From the NCBI GenBank assembly GCA_910579435.1, contig CAJTVF010000012.1, positions 1 through 54,574 of the forward strand: DNA of 54,574 bases, written 5' to 3'. Positions 34,209 to 43,449 of the stretch are shown piece by piece. The position numbers and the translations under genes are program-made. The notes under the pieces are model-generated. The model did no database searches and had not been told where the DNA came from. It saw only the letters and a list, made by a program, of their open reading frames with translations. The stretch comes from an uncultured Oscillibacter sp. Lineage in GTDB: Bacteria > Bacillota > Clostridia > Oscillospirales > Oscillospiraceae. The stretch's first letter is position 1. Each line of letters opens with the position of its first letter.

Positions 34209-35582
34209 ATGGAGCCCATGACTGCCCGCCAAATTGCCGACGCCGTGGACGGCGTGTGGCTGAATCCCAGAGAGAACGCCCCCGCCGTCGCCGCGGTCTG
34301 CACCGACAGCCGCAAGCTGACCCCCGGCTGCCTGTTCCTGCCCTGGGTGGGAGAGCGGTTCGACGGGCATGACTTTATCGACGCGGCCCTGGGCGCCGGC
34401 GCGGCGGGATGCCTCTGCGCCCGCGTGCCGGAGACGCTCCGGGAGGATAAATTTTACATCCGGGTCCCGGACACCCGCCTGGCCCTCAAGTCCCTGGCCT
34501 CTGCCTGCCGGGACCGGTTTTCCATCCCGGTGATCCAGGTCACCGGCAGCGTGGGGAAGACCACCACCAAGGAGATGATCGCCGCCGTGCTGGGGGCGAA
34601 GCTCCGGGTCTGGAAGACCCCGGAGAACTACAACAACGACGTGGGAACCCCCCTGACCCTGCTGGGCCTGACCTCCGAGCATCAGGCGGCGGTGATCGAG
34701 ACCGGCATGAACCACTTTGGGGAGATCGAGTACCTCACTGAAATGGTAAAGCCGGACGTCGCCGTCATCTCCAACATCGGCGACGCTCACATCGAGTATT
34801 TGGGAAGCCGGGAGGGCATCCTGAAAGCCAAGTGCGAGATTTTCACCCACCTGAAGAAGGACGGCCTGGCGGTTCTGAACGGCGACGACGCCCTGCTGAA
34901 CACCGTGGCGGAGCCCTTCCGCACCGTCCGCTGCGGCAAGTCGGAACACTGCCAGGCCCAGATTACGGAAATCGCCGACCACGGCGTGGAGGGCATCCGC
35001 TGCACCGTGGTGACGGAGAAGGAGCGGTATCCGCTGGACATCCCCGCCCCCGGGGAGCACATGGCCTACGCCGCCGCCATCGCCGTGGCGGTGGGAGAGG
35101 CCCTGGGCCTCAGTCCGGAGGAAATTGCCCGGGGGGCGGCCTCCTATGTCCCGTCGGGCAGCCGGATGCGGGTCCTCCGCCTGCGGTCGCGGCGGATGCT
35201 GCTGGACGACTGCTACAACGCCAACCCCCAGTCCGTGGCGGCGGCGCTGGAAATCCTGGCCCGGACGGAGTGCGACAAGCGGGTGGCCGTCCTGGGAGAC
35301 ATGGGGGAGCTGGGGGAGCTGAAAAACCGGGCCCACTACAACATGGGGGCCCTGGCCGCCATGCTGGGAATCGACCTGGTGTTTGCCATCGGCAGCGGAG
35401 AGCTGGCGGGCAAGACCGCCGACGGCGTGGCCCTCAGCGGCGGATCCGTGCTGTACTTCCCGACGAAAGAGGAGGCCCTTCCGGAGCTCCGGCGGCAGCT
35501 GGGGCCGGGAACGGTCATGCTGGTGAAGGCTTCCCACGCCATGAAATTCGGCTGGCTGGTGGAGCGGCTGCAAGAACAATAA
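34209..35582 (+). CDS. murF: UDP-MurNAc-tripeptide--D-Ala-D-Ala ligase
   Basis: This 457-residue Mur ligase adds D-Ala-D-Ala to the UDP-MurNAc-tripeptide in the cytosol. The N-terminal domain has CTDSRKLTPGCLFLP, the ATP loop is VTGSVGKTTTKEMI, then ENYNNDVGTPLTLLGL and the C-terminal DDCYNANPQSVAAALE. ATG 34209 is preceded by GAGGAGG; ATG 34218 in the same frame is an alternative. It follows ddl by 57 bases and is probably in the same operon. Confidence 0.96.
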   Translation: MEPMTARQIADAVDGVWLNPRENAPAVAAVCTDSRKLTPGCLFLPWVGERFDGHDFIDAALGAGAAGCLCARVPETLREDKFYIRVPDTRLALKSLASACRDRFSIPVIQVTGSVGKTTTKEMIAAVLGAKLRVWKTPENYNNDVGTPLTLLGLTSEHQAAVIETGMNHFGEIEYLTEMVKPDVAVISNIGDAHIEYLGSREGILKAKCEIFTHLKKDGLAVLNGDDALLNTVAEPFRTVRCGKSEHCQAQITEIADHGVEGIRCTVVTEKERYPLDIPAPGEHMAYAAAIAVAVGEALGLSPEEIARGAASYVPSGSRMRVLRLRSRRMLLDDCYNANPQSVAAALEILARTECDKRVAVLGDMGELGELKNRAHYNMGALAAMLGIDLVFAIGSGELAGKTADGVALSGGSVLYFPTKEEALPELRRQLGPGTVMLVKASHAMKFGWLVERLQEQ

Positions 35583-35608
35583 ATTTGGAGAATGAACGAT
35601 AAAGCGCT

Positions 35609-37507
35609 ATGATTGAGATACAGGTAAACTCCCTGGTCAAGTCCTTTGAGGTAGGGCACAACGTCCTGGACGGCCTGACCTTTCAGATCGACCAGGGAGA
35701 GCGGGTGGGCCTGCTGGGCCGGAACGGCGCGGGCAAAACTACCCTCTTTCGCATATTGACCCAGGAGCTGGAGCCCGACGAGGGCCGGGTCTCCGTGGGC
35801 CAGGGACGGCGGCTGGGGCTGATTTCCCAGATTCCCGTCTACCCGGCGGGGTACACCGTGGAGGACGTGCTGCGCTCCGCCTTTGCCCGGCTGGAGAGCC
35901 TGGCGAAGGAGATGGAGGCCCTGGAGGGCCGCATGGCGGCGGGGGAGACGGACCCGGCGCTGCTGCGGCGCTATGGGTCCCTGGCCGAGCGGTTCGAGGT
36001 CTTCGGAGGCTATGATACCGACGTGGCCGTGAATAAAATCGCCAACGGCCTCTCCATTTCCCAGGAGCAGCGGCAGCAGCTCTTCGACAGCCTCTCCGGC
36101 GGGGAGAAGACCCGGGTGAACCTGGGGCGGCTCATCCTGGAGGACACGGACATTCTGCTGCTGGACGAGCCTACGAACCACCTGGACCTCCACGCCACGG
36201 AGTGGCTGGAGGAGTATATCCGGGGCTTCCGGGGCACCGTGGTGGCCATTTCCCACGACCGCTATTTCCTGGACCGGGTGGTCACCCGGGTCATTGAAAT
36301 CGAGAACGGCAGGGCGGAGTTCTACAGCGGGAACTACAGCTTTTACGCCGTGGAGAAGGAGCGCCGCTATCAGGAGCGGCTGAAGCAGTACCAGAAGGAA
36401 CAGGCGAAGATTGAACAGCTGGAGAAGGCGGCGGAGCAGCTGCGCCTCTGGGCCTTCATGGGCATGGACAAGACCTACCGCCGGGCCGTCAATATCGAGC
36501 GCCGCATCGAGCGGATGCGCACCACCGCCAAGCCCACCAAGGCCCGGAAGATGGACGCCCGCTTTTCCACCGCCGAGTTCCACGGGGACGAGCTGCTGGG
36601 GATTCGGAATCTGGCGAAGTCCTATGGGGACAAGCATTTATTTGACAGCATCACCCTGAAGATCGAGGGAGGCGAGCGGATCGCCCTGATCGGAGACAAC
36701 GGCACGGGGAAATCCACCCTCATCAAGATGATTATGGGGGAGCTGTACCCCGACGACGGGCGCATCAAGCTGGGGCCCCAGGCGAAGCCCGCCTACCTGC
36801 CCCAGATCATCCGCTTCGACCACCCGGACTGGAACCTGGTGGAGAATATGATGTCCTCCAAGCGGGGCCTCTCCGCCCAGAGCGCCCGGAACCGCTTGGC
36901 GTCCTATGACTTCCGGGGGGAAGACGTGTTCAAGCCCGTGTCCGTCCTCTCCGGCGGGGAGCAGAGCCGTCTGCGCCTTTGCATGCTGATGGACGGGGAA
37001 ATCAACTTCCTCATTCTGGACGAGCCCACGAACCACCTGGACATCGCCTCCCGGGAGTGGATTGAGGAGGCGGTGGAGAGCTATGACGGGGCGCTGCTGT
37101 TCGTCAGCCATGACCGCTATTTCATCAACCGCTTCGCCACCCGGATTTGGGAGCTGGCGAACGGGACGATTACGGATTACCCCATGGGCTTCACCCAGTA
37201 CCGGCAGATGAAGGCCCAGGAGGCGGCGGAAAAGGCCGAGCCGCCGAAGCCCGCGAAGGAAAAGGCCGAGCGCCCCGTCCGGGGCAACCGGGCCCAGCAG
37301 AACGCCAGGCGGCAGCTGACCATCTGCGAGCGGGACATCGCCAGGGCGGAGGAACGGATTTCCGCCCTGGAGGCGGACATGGAGGCCGCCGCCTGCGACT
37401 ATGAAAAGCTGACGGAGCTGACGGCGGAGCGGGAGGCCGCCCAGGGAGAGCTGGACGCCCTCTATGAGCGCTGGGAACAGCTCAGCGAGGAGGCCGGGGA
37501 GGCGTGA
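35609..37507 (+). CDS. ABC-F family ATPase
   Basis: This 632-residue soluble protein has two ABC domains. The first has Walker A GLLGRNGAGKTTLF, signature LSGGEKTRVNLGRL and Walker B ILLLDEPTNHLDL. The second has LIGDNGTGKSTLIK, LSGGEQSRLRL and FLILDEPTNHLDI. An inter-domain linker is rich in Arg and Glu (about 240-320), and a C-terminal extension predicted to be coiled coil runs from about 540 to the end. There are no membrane helices, as in translation factors of the Uup/YdiF group acting on the ribosome. Antibiotic-resistance subclass features cannot be judged. It lies in the murF-prfA run. Confidence 0.95.
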   Translation: MIEIQVNSLVKSFEVGHNVLDGLTFQIDQGERVGLLGRNGAGKTTLFRILTQELEPDEGRVSVGQGRRLGLISQIPVYPAGYTVEDVLRSAFARLESLAKEMEALEGRMAAGETDPALLRRYGSLAERFEVFGGYDTDVAVNKIANGLSISQEQRQQLFDSLSGGEKTRVNLGRLILEDTDILLLDEPTNHLDLHATEWLEEYIRGFRGTVVAISHDRYFLDRVVTRVIEIENGRAEFYSGNYSFYAVEKERRYQERLKQYQKEQAKIEQLEKAAEQLRLWAFMGMDKTYRRAVNIERRIERMRTTAKPTKARKMDARFSTAEFHGDELLGIRNLAKSYGDKHLFDSITLKIEGGERIALIGDNGTGKSTLIKMIMGELYPDDGRIKLGPQAKPAYLPQIIRFDHPDWNLVENMMSSKRGLSAQSARNRLASYDFRGEDVFKPVSVLSGGEQSRLRLCMLMDGEINFLILDEPTNHLDIASREWIEEAVESYDGALLFVSHDRYFINRFATRIWELANGTITDYPMGFTQYRQMKAQEAAEKAEPPKPAKEKAERPVRGNRAQQNARRQLTICERDIARAEERISALEADMEAAACDYEKLTELTAEREAAQGELDALYERWEQLSEEAGEA

Positions 37508-37532
37508 CGCTTCGGCTTTACAAAGGAGAATT

Positions 37533-38291
37533 ATGGGAAAGAAACTCCCTTATATCTGCATAGCGCTGCTGGCCCTGACAGGGCTGGGCCTGGCGGTTGT
37601 CCCTAACGGGATGCGCTTCACCGGCTGGCTGCTGCTGGGGACGGCGGCGGCCTGGGCCGCGGGAATGTTCGTGGTCCGCTGGGGGCGGCGCTCCCGGGCC
37701 GGGAAGGTTTGCGAACGGATATTCTTTGCGGGACTGGCCCTGGGGCTGGCGGCCCTGGCGGGGATTGAAACCGCCGTCGTCTTCCGGGGAGAGGCGGACA
37801 ACTCCGCCGTTCCCGTGGACGCGGTGATCGTCCTGGGGGCCGGGGTCAACGGCGAGGAGCCGTCGGCGGCGCTGTGGAGCCGCATCCGGGCGGCGGAGGA
37901 CTATCTGGAAACACGCCCGGACATACCGGTGGTCCTGTCCGGAGGACAGGGGCCCGGGGAGGCCATTTCCGAGGCGGAAGCCATGCGCCGGGCGCTGTGG
38001 AGCGAAGACGGGGCGGAAAACTCCCGCCTCCTCCTGGAGGAGAAGTCCGCCAACACCGCTCAGAACTTCCGGTTCTCCAAGGCGCTGCTGGAGGAGTACG
38101 GCCTGGACACGGAGACGGCGGTGATCGCCGTGGTGACCAACGACTTCCACTGCTTCCGGGCCCATATGATTGCGCGGAAGCAGGGCCTGCGGACCATCGA
38201 CGTCCCGGCGGAGCTGCCCTGGTGGTGGCTCACCGCCAACTACTATTTGAGAGAGGCCTTTGCCGTGGTAAAGACGGCATTGTTCGACTGA
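37533..38291 (+). CDS. YdcF/SanA-type DUF218 membrane protein
   Basis: This 252-residue protein has two or three N-terminal helices (about 5-25, 29-49, 64-88) and an extracellular DUF218 domain. DUF218 motifs are DAVIVLGAGVNGEEPS, VVLSGGQGPGEAISEAEAM, LEEKSANTAQNFRFSKALL and VTNDFHCFRAHMIA. Members affect envelope integrity and some are linked to vancomycin sensitivity, but the reaction is unknown. The start at 37533 is preceded by AAGGAG; an earlier in-frame start would overlap the ABC-F gene. Confidence 0.9.
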   Translation: MGKKLPYICIALLALTGLGLAVVPNGMRFTGWLLLGTAAAWAAGMFVVRWGRRSRAGKVCERIFFAGLALGLAALAGIETAVVFRGEADNSAVPVDAVIVLGAGVNGEEPSAALWSRIRAAEDYLETRPDIPVVLSGGQGPGEAISEAEAMRRALWSEDGAENSRLLLEEKSANTAQNFRFSKALLEEYGLDTETAVIAVVTNDFHCFRAHMIARKQGLRTIDVPAELPWWWLTANYYLREAFAVVKTALFD

Positions 38292-38312
38292 ACCAAAGGA
38301 GATGAACGCCAA

Positions 38313-38810
38313 GTGGCATGGAACAACGTGCTGTGCGTGTACTATTCCCGGACGGGGAACACGAAAAAAGCCATGGAGGAAATCGCCCAGGCCCTGGGGG
38401 CGGAGCTGGCGGAGCTCCAGGACAATGTGGACCGCAGCGGCTGGGGCGGCTGGCTCCGGTGCGGCGTGGACGCCATGCGCCGGACCCTGCCGGCTGTGAA
38501 GTGTACCGCCCGGTTTCCCCTGACGGACTACCGCCTGGTAATCGTGGGGTCTCCGGTATGGGCGGGGCGGTGCAGCTCCGTGGTGCGGAGCTTTTTGAAG
38601 GAGAACGGGAAGCACATCCGCAACGCCTCCTATGTGCTGACCCGGGGCTGTGAGGACAAGAACGAGGAGATTTTCGAGCAGATGGACCGCTACACCCCCT
38701 GCGGGCACCGGACGGCGGTGTCCCTGCGGAGCGGCTCCGTGGGCTATGCCTTCTGGCAGGAGGAGTTCCTCCGCCAGACCCAGGAATTTTTGCAGACCAA
38801 CGGACGGTAG
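38313..38810 (+). CDS. Flavodoxin-like protein
   Basis: This 165-residue FMN-binding fold has the phosphate loop YYSRTGNTKKAMEEI near the N-terminus and the second FMN loop IVGSPVWAGRCSSVVRSFL. The third FMN loop (LTRGCED) is atypical. It would transfer electrons or reduce quinones in the cytosol. GTG 38313 is taken as the start because AAGGAG lies ten bases before it and the fold begins there. Stop codon TAG. Confidence 0.85.
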   Translation: MAWNNVLCVYYSRTGNTKKAMEEIAQALGAELAELQDNVDRSGWGGWLRCGVDAMRRTLPAVKCTARFPLTDYRLVIVGSPVWAGRCSSVVRSFLKENGKHIRNASYVLTRGCEDKNEEIFEQMDRYTPCGHRTAVSLRSGSVGYAFWQEEFLRQTQEFLQTNGR

Positions 38811-38864
38811 TTTTTCCGGTTTCAAGGACTCGATTTGATTATATTTTTCCCGAGGAGACATGCT

Positions 38865-39926
38865 ATGCTGGAAAGACTAAAAGAGCTGGCGGTGCGGAAG
38901 GAGGATCTGGAGGCCCAGCTGGCGGACCCCGCCGTCTACGGCGGAGGGGGGCGGCTGGCGGCCATCCAGCGGGAGCTCAAGGAGCTGACGCCGGTGGTGG
39001 AGGCCGCCGGGGCCCTGGAGGCGGCGGAGCGCCGCCGGGAGGAGGCGGAGGCCCTTCTCCGTGACCCGGAGCTGAAGGCCCTGGCCCAGGAGGAGCTGTC
39101 CGCCGCCAGGGAGGAGGCGGAGCGCCTCCGGGGGGAGCTGAAGCGGCTGCTTCTGCCCCGGGACCCCAACGACGGACGGAACGTCATCTTGGAGATTCGT
39201 GCCGGCGTGGGCGGCGAGGAGGCGGCCCTCTTCGCCGGGGAGCTGCTGCGGATGTACACCATGTACGCCCAGCGCCGGGGCTGGCGGACGGAGGTCCTCA
39301 GCGCCAGCGAGACGGAGCTGGGCGGCGTCAAGGAGTGCGGCGTACTCATCGAGGGGGAGGACGTGTTCTCCCGCCTGAAATTCGAGAGCGGCGTCCACCA
39401 GGTAAAGCGGGTCCCTGAAACCGAGTCCAGCGGCCGCATTCAGACCAGCACCGCTACCGTGGCGGTGCTGCCGGAGGCGGAGGAGGTGGACGTGGACATC
39501 GACCCCAAGGACCTGCAGATCGACACCTACCGCTCCTCCGGCGCGGGGGGACAGCACATCAACAAAACGGAGTCCGCCATCCGCATCACCCATCTGCCCA
39601 CGGGGACGGTGGTGACCTGCCAGGACGAGCGGAGCCAGTATAAGAATCGGGACAAGGCCATGCGGGTCCTCCGCTCCCGGCTCTATCAGCGGGAACGGGA
39701 AAAGCAGGACGCCGCCGCCGCCTCAGAGCGGAGAAACCAGGTGGGCGGCGCGTGGCGCAGCGAGAAGGTGCGGACCTACCGCTTCCTCCAGAGCCAGGTA
39801 GTGGAGCACCGGATCGGACTGACGGTGTACCGGCTGGACGCGGTGCTGAACGGCGATTTGGATGAAATCATCGACGCCCTGGTTACGGCGGACACGGCGG
39901 AGCGGCTGAAAGGCGGCGGGGCGTGA
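38865..39926 (+). CDS. prfA: Peptide chain release factor 1
   Basis: This 353-residue release factor ends translation at UAA and UAG. The peptidyl-tRNA hydrolysis motif GGQ is in SSGAGGQHINKTESAI. The stop-codon reader is the P-x-T tripeptide in RVPETESSGRIQ, as in RF1 rather than RF2 (SPF). GAGGAG lies upstream of ATG 38865. Having an intact RF1 argues that TAG codons are terminated here, which bears on the amber codons in the CheX-like and rep genes. Its stop overlaps the next gene. Confidence 0.97.
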   Translation: MLERLKELAVRKEDLEAQLADPAVYGGGGRLAAIQRELKELTPVVEAAGALEAAERRREEAEALLRDPELKALAQEELSAAREEAERLRGELKRLLLPRDPNDGRNVILEIRAGVGGEEAALFAGELLRMYTMYAQRRGWRTEVLSASETELGGVKECGVLIEGEDVFSRLKFESGVHQVKRVPETESSGRIQTSTATVAVLPEAEEVDVDIDPKDLQIDTYRSSGAGGQHINKTESAIRITHLPTGTVVTCQDERSQYKNRDKAMRVLRSRLYQREREKQDAAAASERRNQVGGAWRSEKVRTYRFLQSQVVEHRIGLTVYRLDAVLNGDLDEIIDALVTADTAERLKGGGA

Positions 39927-40201
39927 AGCGGGCGGCACGGCGCATGGCCCGGGCGGCGGGCGCGGCGGTGACGGCGGCCCTGGCGGGGCTGGAGGCTTTG
40001 CTGGCCTGGGCCTGGCTGCGGGGAACGCTGTATGCGGCCCGCTATGGGAGAGCGGAAAACCCCTATGCCGCCGAGGACGCGGACATTGCGGGAATCTGCG
40101 CCCTGCTGCTTTTGCCGCTGTGCCTGGGGGCCCTGGCGTGGGCGGCGCGCGAGACGGTTTTGTGGTGGAAAACGCGGGCGAAAGCCCGAACGGAGAGATA
40201 G
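39923..40201 (+). CDS. Small two-helix membrane protein
   Basis: This 92-residue hypothetical protein starts at GTG 39923, overlapping the prfA stop (GTGA), so it is translationally coupled. A basic leader (MKRAARRMARAAG) precedes a helix at about 14-34; a polar loop with ENPYAAEDAD follows, then a second helix (AGICALLLLPLCLGALAWA) and a basic tail. I do not recognise a family. It lies between prfA and the Sua5-CoaE fusion. Confidence 0.6.
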   Translation: MKRAARRMARAAGAAVTAALAGLEALLAWAWLRGTLYAARYGRAENPYAAEDADIAGICALLLLPLCLGALAWAARETVLWWKTRAKARTER

Positions 40202-40212
40202 AGGCGAACGAA

Positions 40213-41880
40213 ATGCAAACGATATATTATGACTTGCGGGACACGAAGGGACAGCAGAAGGAGATCGAGGACAAAATCTCCGCCGCCGCCAAGATCCTCC
40301 GGGAGGGGGGCCTGGTGGGCATCCCCACGGAGACGGTGTACGGCCTGGGAGCCGACGGGTCCAACCCCGCCGCCGTCCGGCGTATTTTCGAGGTGAAGGG
40401 CCGGCCCCAGGATAATCCCCTGATCCTCCACGTCACCGGGGCCCAGTGGCTGCCCCGGTACTGCGCGGATATCCCCCCGGTGGCCTATACGCTGGCGAGA
40501 AAGTTCTGGCCGGGACCCCTGACCATGATCCTCAAGCGCCAGCCCACGGTCCCCAACGAGACCACGGCGGGTCTGGACACCGTGGGGGTCCGCTGTCCCA
40601 ACCATCCCGTTACCCTGGCCATCATCCGGGAGGCGGGTATGGCAATCGCCGCCCCCAGCGCCAACACCTCCGGCCGGCCCAGCTGCACCACGGCCCAGGA
40701 CGTGCTGGAGGACGTGGGGGGGCGGGTAGATATGGTGATCGACGGCGGCCCCTGTTCCGTGGGCGTGGAGTCCACCGTACTGGACCTGACCCGGGAACCG
40801 CCCCGGCTTCTCCGTCCCGGCGGACTGCCGGTGGAGGACATTGAGCGGCTCATAGGCCATGTCGACGTGGACCGGGCCGTGGCGGCCTCCCTTCGGGCGG
40901 ACGAGCGGCCCGGCGCGCCGGGCATGAAATACCGCCACTACGCCCCCAAGGCCCCGGTGACGGTGGTCACCGGCGCTCCCATGAATTCCGCCCGGAAGAT
41001 CGCGGAGCGGGCGGGCCCGGATTCCGGCATTCTCTGCTTTGACGAGTACGCCCATCTCTTTACCCAGCAGGTGGTCCATACCCTGGGCCCCTGCAGCGAC
41101 AAGCAGGTCCAGGCCCAGCGGGTCTTCGAGTCCCTGCGGCGCTTCGACAGCAGCGAGGTGAAGGAGATCTTCGCCCAGTGCCCGGACAACCGGGGGCTGG
41201 GCCTGGCCATCGGCAACCGGCTGAAAAAGGCCGCGGGCTTCCACATCATCAATGCGGACAGTCAGCGGATCATCCTGGGGGTCACCGGCGGCACCGGCGC
41301 GGGAAAGAGCAGCGCCCTCCAGGCCATCCGGGACCTGGGAGGCGCCATCATCGACTGCGACGCGGTCTATCATCAGGTGCTGAACGACAGCGAGGACTTT
41401 AAAAACGCCATCAACGTGCGCTTCCCCGGGGTCTTCACCGCCGAGGGCCGGCTGAACCGGCAGAAGCTGGGGCAGGAGGTCTTCGCCAAGCGGGACCGGC
41501 TGGACCAGCTGAACGCCATCGTCTACCGCTTCCTCCTCCCGGAGCTGGAGGCCCTGGTGGAGGCCGCCGAGGGGCTCTGCGCCCTGGACGCCATCAACCT
41601 CTTCGAGAGCGGCCTGGACCGCCTCTGCGACCGCACGGTGGCCGTGACGGCTCCCACGGAGCTTCGGGTGAAGCGCATCATGGCCCGGGACCACATTACG
41701 GAGCAGTACGCCCGCCTGCGCATCGGCGCGCAGAAGCAGGACGAATACTACCGGAGCAAGTGCGACTGCGAGCTGAATAACGCCACGGAATCTCCGGAGG
41801 AGTTCTGCCGGGATGCGCAGCTGTTCTTTGAGCGCCTGGTGGAAGCGGTCCAGGAGGAGAAGCGGCACGGATCATATTAG
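40213..41880 (+). CDS. Fused threonylcarbamoyl-AMP synthase (Sua5) and dephospho-CoA kinase (CoaE)
   Basis: This 555-residue protein has two enzymes in one chain. Residues 15-205 form a YrdC/Sua5 domain (LVGIPTETVYGLGADG, KGRPQDNPLILHV, MAIAAPSANTSGRPSCTTA, VGVESTVLDL), which makes threonylcarbamoyl-AMP for t6A in tRNA. Residues 230-345 form the Sua5 C-terminal domain after the linker PGMKYRHYAPKAPV. Residues 352-555 form a CoaE domain (ILGVTGGTGAGKSSALQ P-loop, IIDCDAVYHQVL, and YARLRIGAQK lid region), which phosphorylates dephospho-CoA. There is no stop or frameshift between them. The CoaE part alone is about 200 residues, full length. ATG 40213 is the only start keeping the Sua5 N-terminus. 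Confidence 0.9.
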   Translation: MQTIYYDLRDTKGQQKEIEDKISAAAKILREGGLVGIPTETVYGLGADGSNPAAVRRIFEVKGRPQDNPLILHVTGAQWLPRYCADIPPVAYTLARKFWPGPLTMILKRQPTVPNETTAGLDTVGVRCPNHPVTLAIIREAGMAIAAPSANTSGRPSCTTAQDVLEDVGGRVDMVIDGGPCSVGVESTVLDLTREPPRLLRPGGLPVEDIERLIGHVDVDRAVAASLRADERPGAPGMKYRHYAPKAPVTVVTGAPMNSARKIAERAGPDSGILCFDEYAHLFTQQVVHTLGPCSDKQVQAQRVFESLRRFDSSEVKEIFAQCPDNRGLGLAIGNRLKKAAGFHIINADSQRIILGVTGGTGAGKSSALQAIRDLGGAIIDCDAVYHQVLNDSEDFKNAINVRFPGVFTAEGRLNRQKLGQEVFAKRDRLDQLNAIVYRFLLPELEALVEAAEGLCALDAINLFESGLDRLCDRTVAVTAPTELRVKRIMARDHITEQYARLRIGAQKQDEYYRSKCDCELNNATESPEEFCRDAQLFFERLVEAVQEEKRHGSY

Positions 41881-41893
41881 GAGGTAACGCTTT

Positions 41894-43306
41894 ATGGAAA
41901 AATCCGAATTTAAGGAGCTGAAAAAGCAGCTCCTCTCTGGGAAAAAGAACGGCTACGACCTGCTCACCGATGCTGGCCGGGTGGAAATGGAGGACTACTG
42001 CGCCGGCTATAAGCGCTTTCTGGACGTGAGTAAGACAGAGCGCCTCTGCGCCGGGGAGACCATCCGCCTGGCGGAGGAAGCGGGCTACCGGCCCTATGCG
42101 CCGGGGATGGACGTGAAGCCCGGGGATAAGCTCTATGCCTGCAACCGGGGCAAGGCGGTCATGCTGGCCCACATCGGCCGGAAGTCCCTGGCGGAGGGCG
42201 TCCAGCTGGCGGCGGCCCACATCGACTCTCCCCGGCTGGACCTGAAGCCCAATCCGCTCTATGAGGACAGCGAACTGGCCTATTTCAAGACCCACTATTA
42301 TGGCGGCATCCGCAAGTATCAGTGGGTGACCATCCCCCTGGCCCTCCACGGCGTGGTGATTCTGAAGGACGGGACAAAGGTAACGGTCCGCATCGGCGAG
42401 GAGGAGGGGGAGCCCCGGCTGGTCATCACGGACCTGCTGCCCCACCTGGGGGCCGCCCAGAACAAGAAGCCCCTGGCGGAGGCCGTTCCCGGCGAGACGC
42501 TGAACCTGCTGCTGGGCAGCGAGCCCATCGGGAACGAGGAGGAGTCCGGCCGGGTGAAGCTGGCTGTCATGAAGCTGCTCCACGAGAAATACGGCATGGT
42601 GGAGGACGACCTCAGCTCCGCCGAGCTGGAGGCCGTCCCGGCGGTGAAGGCCTGTGACATCGGCCTGGACCGCTCTATGATCGGGGCCTATGGCCACGAC
42701 GACCGGGTCTGCGCCTACGCCGCCCTCAAGGCCCTGCTGGACCTGGGGGAGACGCCGGAGAGGACCGCCGTGTGCATCCTGGCGGACAAGGAGGAAATCG
42801 GCTCCGACGGCGTGACGGGCATGCAGTCCGCCGCCTTTGACACGTTTATTGAAGACCTGTGCGCCGCCCAGGGCGCGGCCCTCCGGGAGTGCTTTTCCAA
42901 GTCCTTCTGCCTCAGCGCCGACGTGACGGCGGCCTATGACCCCAATTACCCCGACGTGTTCGAGAAGCGGAACGAGTCCCAGCTGAACTACGGCGTGGGC
43001 CTGTGCAAGTACACCGGGGCCCGGGGCAAGTCCGGGGCCTCCGACGCGGACGCGGAGACGGTGGCCTATGTCCGGCGGCTCTTTGATGAGGCGGGCGTGA
43101 TCTGGCAGATTTCGGAGCTTGGCAAGGTGGACGCCGGCGGCGGCGGCACCGTGGCTATGTATATGGCGAACCGGAACATCAGCACCCTGGACGCCGGGGT
43201 CCCGGTGCTGAGCATGCACGCCCCCTTTGAGACGGTGTCCAAGCTGGACTGCTACGAGACCTATAAGGGCATGCGGGCGGTCTTCCAGGCGAAGGATAGG
43301 GTGTGA
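41894..43306 (+). CDS. M18 family aminopeptidase
   Basis: This 470-residue zinc aminopeptidase of the aspartyl/vacuolar type is near the usual length. Metal-site regions are LAAAHIDSPRLDLKP, ILADKEEIGSDGVTGMQ and the C-terminal VPVLSMHAPFETVSKLD. It would clip acidic or neutral N-terminal residues from peptides in the cytosol as a large oligomer. TAGGAGGT lies ahead of the ATG, 13 bases after the fusion gene, so it ends the same operon. Confidence 0.95.
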   Translation: MEKSEFKELKKQLLSGKKNGYDLLTDAGRVEMEDYCAGYKRFLDVSKTERLCAGETIRLAEEAGYRPYAPGMDVKPGDKLYACNRGKAVMLAHIGRKSLAEGVQLAAAHIDSPRLDLKPNPLYEDSELAYFKTHYYGGIRKYQWVTIPLALHGVVILKDGTKVTVRIGEEEGEPRLVITDLLPHLGAAQNKKPLAEAVPGETLNLLLGSEPIGNEEESGRVKLAVMKLLHEKYGMVEDDLSSAELEAVPAVKACDIGLDRSMIGAYGHDDRVCAYAALKALLDLGETPERTAVCILADKEEIGSDGVTGMQSAAFDTFIEDLCAAQGAALRECFSKSFCLSADVTAAYDPNYPDVFEKRNESQLNYGVGLCKYTGARGKSGASDADAETVAYVRRLFDEAGVIWQISELGKVDAGGGGTVAMYMANRNISTLDAGVPVLSMHAPFETVSKLDCYETYKGMRAVFQAKDRV

Positions 43307-43412
43307 CGTATGAGAGCTTGCAATCCGTCAGGATTGCCGCAGAAAGTCTCCTTGCCTGACGGGGAACATCCTCGTCCTTCCGGCAGCCCGCGTTTATGAA
43401 GAATAGTTCTAA

Positions 43413-43445
43413 AAAGTGGACTGTGCCGTTGGCACAGTCCGCTTT
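43413..43445. terminator. Bidirectional terminator
   Basis: A stem of GGACTGTGCC with GGCACAGTCC, flanked by AAAAAGT and GCTTT. On the minus strand it is followed by TTTTTAG, fitting the end of the leftward protease operon; on the plus strand it follows the M18 gene. The preceding 43307-43412 holds a CAATCC/GGATTG hairpin and no gene. Confidence 0.85.
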
Positions 43446-43449
43446 GCGT

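Noticed and set aside
43307..43412. Another copy of repeat family A, because of TATGAAGAATAG
   Set aside because: Only the short TATGAAG word matches; the following hairpins have a different order and sequence.
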